A DNA stretch of 64,000 nt from Microbacteriaceae bacterium (GTDB lineage Bacteria; Actinomycetota; Actinomycetes; Actinomycetales; Microbacteriaceae): positions 27,038 through 91,037 of the forward strand of contig JAIYCT010000002.1 of the NCBI GenBank assembly GCA_027487865.1. Direction: 5' to 3'. Within the stretch, counting starts at the first letter, position 1, and the number at the start of each line of letters is the position of its first letter. The notes under the pieces are model-generated. The model saw only the letters and a program-made list of their open reading frames with translations, was not told the origin of the DNA and did no database searches. Both the position numbers and the translations under genes were made by a program. Shown here one piece after another: positions 9,549 through 17,005 of the stretch.

Positions 9549-10471
9549 TGGCAACATCGGTGACTCTTCTCGTCGGTGATTCGCAGTTAGAAATCATTCC
9601 GCAAGAAGGCGCGGTGTTGGCCAACTTCCGAATCAACAAGGTGAGCTTCTTGGCGCAAACACCCTGGTCCGATTCAGTTCAACCTTCGCCAGTGCCTGCC
9701 GCTGATGAAAGCAGCTGGGTTGAAAACTGGCGCGGTGGTTGGCAGCTATGCGCACCAAACACCGGTTCAGCCACTGAGCAATCTGCAGAACCTGCATTTC
9801 ACGGGGCGGCTTCGCAAACTGACTGGGCAATCACAGAAGTGAACAACGACAGCTTGGGATTGAACTGGCTCGACAGCCGAGGCGAGATCGAATTGTCCCG
9901 TCGATGGAGCGTTTCGGCTGGGGTCGTCACCGCGGAAACTACCGCCACAAATCACTCGGCAAATACCAAAGCGGTCGGCTTCGCAGAGCACCTAATCTTG
10001 GGCTCAGACTTTTTGCAACCGCTAAAAAACGGTGCCGTCGCGAATCTTAGTTTTTGCCCATCGGCCACCATTGTTGAACTTGACTATTCCGGCGCACCTC
10101 TGAAAGCCACAGGAAAGCCATCGCTGCCTGCATCGCAGTTCAGCCAGCTAACCATGCAACAACATGCAAAGGTGTTTGCGCTAGCGAACTCAAAAAACAA
10201 GAGCATTTCGGTAGAAGTTGCCGGCTGGGTGGCAAGGATTGACTGGGAGGGTCTCAGCCACGCACTAATTTGGCAGGAGTTTGCCACGTCAACCGATTCA
10301 CCTTGGAACAATCAGGTTTATGCGCTTGGCATCGAGCCGACCAATGTTCCACACGGGCTGGGAGCAAACGATTCGGTGGGGCCGTTTTTGGCTGCGGGCG
10401 AAACTATTTCTTGGAAAACTTCCCTGCAGTTTTTTAGAAAGGTGGATGATTCACTTGAACCAGCAGCTTAG
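9548..10471 (+). CDS. Aldose 1-epimerase (galactose mutarotase)-like protein
   Basis: A 307-residue beta-sandwich protein of the galactose mutarotase-like superfamily. Features are PQEGAVLANFRI near the start, WRGGWQLCAPNTG, FHGAASQTDW, the acidic GFAEHLILG and GIEPTNVPHG toward the end. It would interconvert sugar anomers before dehydrogenase oxidation. ATG at 9548 shares its A with the regulator's TGA, and GAGGTGA lies just upstream. Its 3' end overlaps the SDR start region. The N-terminal W-rich part differs from classical GalM, so a non-galactose substrate is possible. Confidence 0.75.
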   Translation: MATSVTLLVGDSQLEIIPQEGAVLANFRINKVSFLAQTPWSDSVQPSPVPAADESSWVENWRGGWQLCAPNTGSATEQSAEPAFHGAASQTDWAITEVNNDSLGLNWLDSRGEIELSRRWSVSAGVVTAETTATNHSANTKAVGFAEHLILGSDFLQPLKNGAVANLSFCPSATIVELDYSGAPLKATGKPSLPASQFSQLTMQQHAKVFALANSKNKSISVEVAGWVARIDWEGLSHALIWQEFATSTDSPWNNQVYALGIEPTNVPHGLGANDSVGPFLAAGETISWKTSLQFFRKVDDSLEPAA

Positions 10472-11180
10472 AACTCTTGTCACAGGGGTCGCTAGCGGAA
10501 TCGGACGAAGCGTTTCAGAATCACTTCGTAATCGTGGCGATGTGGTTTTCGGTGTTGACAATCAAGCTGGTGGAAACTGGCTGCAGGCAGACTTGTCGGT
10601 GCCTCAAGAACGCGAACGAGTGGTCAGCGCAGCGCTTGAGGAACTCGGTGCAATCGATGTGCTCGTAAATGTTGCTGGCATCTATCGCTCAACGCCGTTC
10701 GGTGATTCCTCACTAAAAGATTGGCAGTCGGTTTGGGCTGTGAATCTAGAGGGACCGATTGACCTTATGTCGCAAGTTTTTGACTCGATGAAGTCGCAGG
10801 GTTTTGGACGCGTTGTTAACATCACCAGCGTGCACGCCAGGTTCTCAAGACAAGATGCTCTCGCCTATGACGTTGGTAAGGCAGGGCTCGAAGCGGCAAC
10901 GCGATCTTTTGCTTTGGCCGGCGCAGAGTTCGGCATCTTGGCAAATGCGGTTGCGCCGGGTTTCGTGCGAACTCAAATGAGCCTTCTTGAAAGCGGCATC
11001 GACGAGGCAGACACCGAAGAGTTTCGTAAACAATATGTCGATTCCGGAAGGCTTCCACTTGGACGAGCATCGACACCCGAGGAGATCGCCGAATCGGTGT
11101 TGTGGCTTAGTGGTCGCACAAATACCTACATCACCGGCCAGACCATCATCATTGATGGCGGACTCACGGCAACCTTCTAG
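10446..11180 (+). CDS. Short-chain dehydrogenase/reductase, sugar pathway
   Basis: A 244-residue classical SDR. TGVASGIG is the cofactor loop, NVAG stabilises the sheet, and the active site is Ser in NITSVHA with YDVGK (Tyr-x3-Lys). IIDGG is the C-terminal family end. D in VVFGVDN after the second strand suggests NAD rather than NADP. ATG 10446 or TTG 10455 could start it. Both lie inside the mutarotase gene and an upstream in-frame extension is not family sequence. In diketo-hydrolase pathways an SDR oxidises the 2-keto-3-deoxy acid at C4, or the aldose at C1. Either fits here. Confidence 0.85.
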   Translation: MIHLNQQLRTLVTGVASGIGRSVSESLRNRGDVVFGVDNQAGGNWLQADLSVPQERERVVSAALEELGAIDVLVNVAGIYRSTPFGDSSLKDWQSVWAVNLEGPIDLMSQVFDSMKSQGFGRVVNITSVHARFSRQDALAYDVGKAGLEAATRSFALAGAEFGILANAVAPGFVRTQMSLLESGIDEADTEEFRKQYVDSGRLPLGRASTPEEIAESVLWLSGRTNTYITGQTIIIDGGLTATF

Positions 11181-11182
11181 CC

Positions 11183-12025
11183 ATGGCCAATCCTCGGACT
11201 CTTAGATCCCTTGAGGGTTTGGGTTTTGCCGAGTCGCTGCGTTGGCGAGGTGAAGAGCTTTGGTTCAGCGACATGTTCAGGGGAGAGGTCATCGCCTGGA
11301 ATCCGAATCTTGGTGCCACAGTGAAACTTTCCCAGTCGCAGGGCGGGCCAGAGATGCCAGGTGGTCTTGGCTGGACGCCCGATGGCGATCTACTGGTTGT
11401 TGATTGCCTCAAGCGACAGGTCTTGAAGCTAGCTACCAAGGGTGAGCTCTCGGTGTTTGCCGACCTCTCGGGTTTTACCGAACACCCGCTGAACGATATG
11501 CACGTCGACACCGATGGAACTGCCTGGGTTGGCGGTTATGGCTTCGACCCCGAGACAGACAAGCCGGTTGCTTCGGCGCTGTATCGGGTTTCGCCAACCG
11601 GCGAGGTAAACCCAACCGCTGCCAGTTTTGTGTTTCCAAACGGGTGCGAACGACAAAGCGACTTGCTGGCTGTCGCTGAAACTTTTGCAGACCGCATCAG
11701 CTTTCTGGATGTCGATGGCCAGTTGGCCAAAACTTTCGCCTGCGAAACCGGTGCGGGGCCGGACGGTTTATCTTTTGATGCCAACGGCAATCTTTTTGTT
11801 GCGATGGCCTTTAGGGCGGAGATACGTAAATTTAGTTCGACTGGTGATTCTCAGTTGCTCGTAAAACTGCCGACAGAAGAAAATCACGCCGGCGGGCCAA
11901 AGGGGATCTTTGACTGTGCGGTTCGCTCAAGCGATTCGACCATAGCTTTCAGCAGTGCGTGTCTGGATGAAGACTACGCAATGGTGAACAACACGGGTTC
12001 TATAACTCTCGCGAGTCTTCGCTAG
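11183..12025 (+). CDS. SMP-30/gluconolactonase-like sugar lactonase
   Basis: A 280-residue six-bladed propeller of the SMP-30/regucalcin family. Metal-site motifs are GFAESLRW (the N-terminal Glu), PLNDMHVDTDG (Asn-Asp) and GPDGLSFDANGN (Asp). It would open an aldonolactone to the aldonate, the step between aldose dehydrogenase and dehydratase. The start is two bases after the SDR stop, so the genes share one mRNA. The 3' end overlaps the convergent isomerase gene by 26 bases. Confidence 0.85.
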   Translation: MANPRTLRSLEGLGFAESLRWRGEELWFSDMFRGEVIAWNPNLGATVKLSQSQGGPEMPGGLGWTPDGDLLVVDCLKRQVLKLATKGELSVFADLSGFTEHPLNDMHVDTDGTAWVGGYGFDPETDKPVASALYRVSPTGEVNPTAASFVFPNGCERQSDLLAVAETFADRISFLDVDGQLAKTFACETGAGPDGLSFDANGNLFVAMAFRAEIRKFSSTGDSQLLVKLPTEENHAGGPKGIFDCAVRSSDSTIAFSSACLDEDYAMVNNTGSITLASLR

Positions 12026-13034
12026 CTGCTGAATCTACCGAGAATGCTTCGTCGAACGAGCGCTCCGGGCTTTTCCACATCAGGCTCTTGATAAAACCAA
12101 CAGCTTCGGCTGCGCCGTGAAGTCGATCCATACCGGCGTCTTCCCACTCAACTGAGATCGGGCCGTTGTATCCAATGGTTCGAAGTGCTCTAAAGCTCGA
12201 CTCCCAATCAACATCACCGCGACCGGTAGAAACAAATGACCATCCTCGCCTCGGGTCTGCCCAGTTCAAGTGTGAACCCATGCGGCCCCTGCGACCGTCG
12301 TTTCTGAACACCCGAGTATCTTTGCAGTCAACGTGATAGATGCGGTCGGCAAAGTCGAGAATGAAGTTGACCGGGTCGATGTCTTGCCAAATCATGTGGC
12401 TTGGATCCCAGTTCAATCCGAATGCTTTTCTGTTGTCGATGGCATCCAGTGCGATGCGAGTGGTGTGGTAGTCGTAAGCAATCTCAGACGGGTGCACCTC
12501 TAGCGCGAAACGCACACCTTCCGAGTCGAAGACATCCATGATTGGGTTCCAACGCTTTGCGAAGTCTTCGTAGCCCTGGTCGATTGTCGACTGCGGCACC
12601 GGTGGAAACATAGCAACATACTGCCAAATCGATGAGCCGGTGAAACCAACTACGGTGTCGACTCCAAGCTTGCGGGCGGCGATCGCGGTGAGCTTCATTT
12701 CTTCGGCAGCACGCTGGCGCACGCCCTCTTGGTCGCCGTCGCCCCAAACTGCCGGCCGCACAATACCGCGGTGGCGAAAATCGATCGGGTTGTCACAAAC
12801 CGCTTGACCGGTGAGGTGGTTTGAGATTGCCCAGGTCTGCAGTGAGTGTCGCTTTAGAACTTCTTGGCGCTGCTTTAGGTAGCTGGGGTCCTCGGCAACT
12901 CGCCACACGTCTAGGTGCTCGGCGCTGCAGGCGATTTCGAGCCCGTCATAACCCCATTTTGAGGCCAAGCCGGCAACTTCATCTAGGGTTAGGTCGGCCC
13001 ACTGTCCGGTGAAAAGCGTTATCGGTTGGTTCAC
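12000..13034 (-). CDS. Sugar phosphate isomerase/epimerase-like TIM-barrel protein (paralog 1)
   Basis: A 344-residue AP-endonuclease-2/xylose-isomerase-like barrel. Likely metal ligands are Glu in ALEVHPSE, Asp and His in LNWDPSHM, His in YHVDCKD and Glu in SVEWEDAG. It is strikingly similar to the protein at 33091-34098: the opening [23 protein letters not shown] and [19 protein letters not shown] are shared, and by eye about three quarters of aligned positions agree. It stands alone on the minus strand between the lactonase and the flavin oxidase. Related barrels isomerise, epimerise or cleave keto-sugars. The reaction here is unknown. Confidence 0.8.
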   Translation of the reverse strand: MNQPITLFTGQWADLTLDEVAGLASKWGYDGLEIACSAEHLDVWRVAEDPSYLKQRQEVLKRHSLQTWAISNHLTGQAVCDNPIDFRHRGIVRPAVWGDGDQEGVRQRAAEEMKLTAIAARKLGVDTVVGFTGSSIWQYVAMFPPVPQSTIDQGYEDFAKRWNPIMDVFDSEGVRFALEVHPSEIAYDYHTTRIALDAIDNRKAFGLNWDPSHMIWQDIDPVNFILDFADRIYHVDCKDTRVFRNDGRRGRMGSHLNWADPRRGWSFVSTGRGDVDWESSFRALRTIGYNGPISVEWEDAGMDRLHGAAEAVGFIKSLMWKSPERSFDEAFSVDSAASEDSREL

Positions 13035-13120
13035 TGCAAGCCTCCAGCATCAACGATGATTTAGAAAAACCTTAGCAAAACCCCAGGGCTCTAGCCTTAG
13101 AGTCCGAGCCAGAGAGCGCC

Positions 13121-14506
13121 CTAGTTGAACTTCTCCGGGTCGAAAACTTTTCCGGGGTTCAGAATGTTGTTCGGGTCGAACACTTTCTTGATCTGCCATT
13201 GCAGCTTGGTCTGGTTCTGACCCAACTCGTCAATCAGCCACTGTCGCTTCAGTAGCCCAACTCCGTGCTCGCCGGTTAGAGTTCCGCCCAATGAAATTGC
13301 CTTTCGAAAAATAGCATCGGCAGCATCCCAGATGTGCTTTGGAACCTCTTCATCGTTGTAGATGAAATTGGGGTGAAGGTTGCCATCGCCGGCGTGGGCG
13401 ACGGTCGGAATCTCAATGCCATACTGCGTCTCGATGTCGCGCACTGCTTGCAGCATTTCACCCAGTTTTGAAATAGGCACCGCAACATCTTCGATTAAGA
13501 CTTTTCCTTTGGCCTCAAGTGCTGGCAACATGGCGCGCCTAAAACTAAGCAGTTCTTCGCCGCGTTCTTCGACCTGCACATCAAGACCGAGGTCACGCCA
13601 AACCTGCGCAATCTTCTCTGCCAAATTTGCTGCACCGGCACCATCGGTCTGGGCGATCAGCATGCTAAAGCTCTTCTCGAGCAGAACTCCCTCAAGATGC
13701 TCAGTTATGTAGCGAGAGCAAGTCTCATCGATTAGCTCAAAGACGCTCGGCTGTAGCCCATATCTAATTGTTTCTTGAATCGCGCTCGCCGCAAGGGTTA
13801 TGTCTGCCGCTTTTGCGCTCAGAGTTGTTACCGGATGCCCATCGACTGGCTTGAGTGAAACCTTGGCTTCGGTTATCACACCGAGGGTTCCTTCGCTACC
13901 AACTAGCAGACCAACCAGGTCGAAGCCGGTTACACCCTTAACCGTTTCGTGCCCAAGAGTCATAACCTCGCCATCGGCCATCACCACCGTGAGCTGCCTA
14001 ACCGCTTCTCGCGTCACGCCATACTTTGCGCACAGCAGACCGCCGGCGTTGGTGGCGATGTTGCCGCCCACGGTAGACCAGATTCGGCTGGCCGGGTCAG
14101 GCGCAAACCAGAGCCCAAGCTTCTGTGCCGCCAGGTTCAGGTCTTGGTTGATTACACCGGCTTGCACCTGAGCCCAGCGGTTCTCGGTTGAGATCTCGAT
14201 AATCTTGTTCATTTTTGCCAGCGACAGCACAATCTCACCCGCGCTGCCGATCGCTCCGCCAGCCAGACCGCTCCCCGCACCCCTGGTCACAACCGGAGTT
14301 AGCGTCTGGTTGGCAATCTTCATAACGGCCACGACATCATCCGTGCTCGTGGCTGCGACAACGCAAATTGGGTCAAAGTCGCTGGTTTTCCCTGAGCGAT
14401 CGGTTCTTGCTTCGGCAAGGCTCGTTTGGTCGGTGAGCACGGCATCGCCAAGGGCATCGATGAGTTGGCGCAGAACCACGCGGGGTTCTTCGGGTCTACT
14501 ATTCAC
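13121..14506 (-). CDS. FAD-linked 2-hydroxy-acid oxidase (GlcD / D-lactate dehydrogenase family)
   Basis: A 461-residue flavoprotein. The PCMH FAD-binding half includes VTRGAGSGLAGG and WSTVGGNIATNAGGLLCAKYG. The C-terminal half has HAGDGNLHPN and GTLTGEHGVGLLKRQWL, the His-rich metal/substrate site of glycolate and D-lactate dehydrogenases. It would oxidise the hydroxy acid released by the FAH-family hydrolase encoded divergently: glycolate from a pentose or lactate from a 6-deoxyhexose. The ATG at 14506 follows GAGGG-like sequence closely. No separate iron-sulfur subunit (GlcF) is adjacent, so the single-subunit type is likely. Confidence 0.8.
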   Translation of the reverse strand: MNSRPEEPRVVLRQLIDALGDAVLTDQTSLAEARTDRSGKTSDFDPICVVAATSTDDVVAVMKIANQTLTPVVTRGAGSGLAGGAIGSAGEIVLSLAKMNKIIEISTENRWAQVQAGVINQDLNLAAQKLGLWFAPDPASRIWSTVGGNIATNAGGLLCAKYGVTREAVRQLTVVMADGEVMTLGHETVKGVTGFDLVGLLVGSEGTLGVITEAKVSLKPVDGHPVTTLSAKAADITLAASAIQETIRYGLQPSVFELIDETCSRYITEHLEGVLLEKSFSMLIAQTDGAGAANLAEKIAQVWRDLGLDVQVEERGEELLSFRRAMLPALEAKGKVLIEDVAVPISKLGEMLQAVRDIETQYGIEIPTVAHAGDGNLHPNFIYNDEEVPKHIWDAADAIFRKAISLGGTLTGEHGVGLLKRQWLIDELGQNQTKLQWQIKKVFDPNNILNPGKVFDPEKFN

Positions 14507-14599
14507 AGAGGGTCCTTTGCGAAGTTATGCCAAGAATAACCGCTCGTCATCAAGCTACCAACCCCGACATTGTGCGCTTTCGGCGTCAGCGTTAGGCTT

Positions 14600-14627
14600 T
14601 TGACACCGGCCATCAATCACGGATACT
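14600..14627 (+). promoter_or_regulatory. Sigma70-type promoter of the FAH-hydrolase gene
   Basis: TTGACA at 14600-14605 and GATACT at 14622-14627 are spaced 16 bases apart. They end about 20 bases before the ATG at 14648, which has GAGGGG upstream. It points away from the flavin oxidase gene. Confidence 0.5.
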
Positions 14628-14647
14628 GCGCGTCAGAGGGGCAAACA

Positions 14648-15514
14648 ATGAAACTAATGCGAGTCGGGCAACCAGGCAAAGAACGCCCGGCAGTTGCTAT
14701 TGATGAGCACAACTACATCGACATCTCAGACTTAGTCGCTGACTTCGACGCTGATTTTTTTCAAAATGAAAAGTGGCTCGACATTCAGGCTGAGGTTGCA
14801 AATCGAATTGCGGCAAAAAACTTTCTAGAGGTCGCAGGCAACAGAATCGGTGCGCCATTTGTTCGACCTCATCAAATCATCTGCATCGGATTGAACTACG
14901 CAGACCACGCAAAAGAGTCAGGCGCAGAGGTTCCACCTGAGCCAATCATTTTCACAAAAGCGCCGAACACGCTCATCGGCCCAGACGATGATGTGATTAT
15001 TCCGAAGGGGTCCCTGAAGTGCGACTGGGAAGTCGAGCTGGGAATTGTGATTGGCAAGAAAGCGAAGTATTTGGCTAGCCCCGCCGCGGCCGAAGCGCAC
15101 ATTGCCGGATATGTTTTGGTCAACGACGTGAGCGAGCGCGAGTTTCAACTAGAACGTCAAGGACAGTGGTCTAAGGGAAAGAGTTGTGAAACTTTCAACC
15201 CTGCCGGGCCTTGGTTGGTAACTCGCGACGAGTTGAGTGACGTTTCAGATTTGAAGATGACACTAAACGTCAGCGGTCAGCTCAGACAGAACAGCTCGAC
15301 AGCGCAAATGGTTTTCAAGCCAGATTTTCTCGTTTACTACCTGAGCCAATTTATGGTTCTAGAACCAGGTGACCTAATCAACACCGGAACTCCTCCTGGT
15401 GTTGGTCTTGGTCTCAAGCCACCGGTGTTCTTGCACGACGGTGATCTCATGGAGCTTGAGATTGAGGGTCTTGGTCGCCAAACTCAGCGCGCAGTTTCCT
15501 ACCGCTCAAACTAG
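14648..15514 (+). CDS. Fumarylacetoacetate hydrolase-family diketo-acid hydrolase
   Basis: A 288-residue protein with the N-terminal FAH cap and the C-terminal catalytic barrel. ICIGLNYADHAKESG holds the catalytic His, DWEVELGIVIGK and VNDVSER the metal-binding acids, and TGTPPGVGLG the C-terminal signature. Close relatives include 2,4-diketo-3-deoxy-L-fuconate hydrolase and acylpyruvases. With the dehydratase, lactonase and dehydrogenases it would cleave a 2,4-diketo acid to pyruvate and a short hydroxy acid. ATG 14648 is chosen over an upstream in-frame start because a ribosome site (GAGGGG) and the family N-terminus sit there. Confidence 0.85.
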   Translation: MKLMRVGQPGKERPAVAIDEHNYIDISDLVADFDADFFQNEKWLDIQAEVANRIAAKNFLEVAGNRIGAPFVRPHQIICIGLNYADHAKESGAEVPPEPIIFTKAPNTLIGPDDDVIIPKGSLKCDWEVELGIVIGKKAKYLASPAAAEAHIAGYVLVNDVSEREFQLERQGQWSKGKSCETFNPAGPWLVTRDELSDVSDLKMTLNVSGQLRQNSSTAQMVFKPDFLVYYLSQFMVLEPGDLINTGTPPGVGLGLKPPVFLHDGDLMELEIEGLGRQTQRAVSYRSN

Positions 15515-15524
15515 AGCAACCGGC

Positions 15525-16922
15525 TCAATTCCCACCAAATTGCTGCTGCTTGAACCAGCTGAAGGCCGCGATGCTCCACCCCTGAAGCAGCTGCGGGGGT
15601 TGGCAAATTCGATTCGAGGTGCCTAATTGGCCATCTCGCACGTCAATGATGAAGCGGCTGACCCCGCACTTTTCGCTTTCGTCTGAGCGAAACAGCTCGG
15701 GGTAAGCGCCCACGCCCTCGATCGCTCGGATCGAGCGGTTTGCCACCAATCGAGCTTCGGCGTTAGCGCCATGCCTTAGTAGACCCCTTGTTATCAGGGC
15801 GGCATCCATGGGCCAACTGCTGCCGGTGTGATAGCCACCCGGGCGATATCTCGGGTTCGACCTACCGAGCGTGCGAATGCCGTATGGGCCGAGAATCTCT
15901 TCGTCGGTGACCGACTCAACAAGTTGCTTCACAAAACTCGCGTGTTCTTGTTTGGCAAGAATTTCAGAATCGAGCAGTCGCCATTGGTTGCTCGCAATGG
16001 CATCGAGCAGCGTGTGTTTTTGTTCAATCACCCCGAGCCCCAGCGCGAATCGGTCTGAGAGCCACCAGGAGTCAACCAAGCGCGAACGAACTTGCTGGGC
16101 TTCGGCAATCAAGTCGTTGGGGGTGTGGGACCAGCTGTGAGTCGATAACTTTGACAAACGTGAAGCAGCCAGCAGAGCGTCAAAAGTTTGACTAACTGTT
16201 TCAACCGAGACGGTTCCCGATTCAGCTGCAACTTTTCCATCGCTGGTTAGATAAGAGTCCCCCGAGTCTTTCCAAACCTGATTCAAGATTCCCTTCGAAC
16301 TAGCGCGGGTGCTACGAACATAACCGTCACCCGATTGCAGCCGATCTAAAACCCAAGTCGCCGCCAACTCGGCCCGCTGAGCAAGTGATTGGTCGGCAAT
16401 TTGTCTCTCGAGAATCGAAGGATCACGTTGCGCAACCTCGTCAAGCGCGATAATCCAGAGCAGGGTTGCATCTACCGATCCGTAGTAGGGAAACTTCCAG
16501 CCACTCTCAGCAGCAATTCTTGCGGCCTGCGGATCTCCAGCCTCCCTGACTTCGTGGGGTATGCGACCGGGCTCCTCTTCGCTCATCGGGTCAGCTGTCT
16601 TGCCCTGATAGGCCGCAAGCGCACAAACGGTGTTGAGCTGCAGCTGCGCATTTTGATGCTTCAAGAGCGAAGCGATGATGAGCGAGTCTCTGCCGAACAG
16701 ACAGCGGAACAGACCCTGCTCAGGGACATCGGCGTGATGCTCGAAAGTGCCCGAGGCAAAAGGCACAATCCAGCCGGCGACCTCGCCGCTCGATAGCGCC
16801 AGTGCGGCCTCAATGGTTGGGCGGGAGCCCGGGTCGTATATGCGGTCATCCGTGTTTAGAATTTCTTCAGCCGCGAGAATCTCATCGCCGGCGAGCAGGT
16901 CGGCCCTAGGAATCATGCCCAT
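15525..16922 (-). CDS. Amylo-alpha-1,6-glucosidase-like (GDE_C) glycoside hydrolase, short form
   Basis: A 465-residue (alpha/alpha)6-barrel protein. LFGRDSLIIASLL, EEPGRIPHEVR, YYGSVDATLLWII and YHTGSSWPMDAALI match the catalytic half of glycogen-debranching-like GDE_C proteins. Full-length bacterial relatives have about 650-700 residues with an N-terminal domain. That domain is missing here. The gene is intact and starts at a plausible ATG, so it reads as a catalytic-domain-only form rather than a broken gene. It is convergent with the FAH gene and divergent from the second GH36. A trimming role on imported oligosaccharides is inferred. Confidence 0.75.
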   Translation of the reverse strand: MGMIPRADLLAGDEILAAEEILNTDDRIYDPGSRPTIEAALALSSGEVAGWIVPFASGTFEHHADVPEQGLFRCLFGRDSLIIASLLKHQNAQLQLNTVCALAAYQGKTADPMSEEEPGRIPHEVREAGDPQAARIAAESGWKFPYYGSVDATLLWIIALDEVAQRDPSILERQIADQSLAQRAELAATWVLDRLQSGDGYVRSTRASSKGILNQVWKDSGDSYLTSDGKVAAESGTVSVETVSQTFDALLAASRLSKLSTHSWSHTPNDLIAEAQQVRSRLVDSWWLSDRFALGLGVIEQKHTLLDAIASNQWRLLDSEILAKQEHASFVKQLVESVTDEEILGPYGIRTLGRSNPRYRPGGYHTGSSWPMDAALITRGLLRHGANAEARLVANRSIRAIEGVGAYPELFRSDESEKCGVSRFIIDVRDGQLGTSNRICQPPQLLQGWSIAAFSWFKQQQFGGN

Positions 16923-16942
16923 GCCGCCTAACCTCTTGTGTC

Positions 16943-16977
16943 TTGAAGTTCAAATTACTGCATAAGGTATGACTAAT
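16943..16977 (+). promoter_or_regulatory. Promoter with operator-like element before the second GH36
   Basis: TTGAAG at 16943-16948 could serve as -35 box, and GGTATGACTAAT at 16966-16977 holds TATGAC at the -10 position 19 bases later. The 12-mer differs from GGTATGACGAAT at 7471-7482 at one base, so it joins the shared element of this cluster. Confidence 0.45.
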
Positions 16978-17005
16978 GAAAACTCTGCCGAGAACATAGG
17001 AGTGG

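Noticed and set aside
10281..10445. Upstream extension of the SDR frame
   Set aside because: It lies entirely within the mutarotase gene and shows no SDR sequence. The family begins near 10446.
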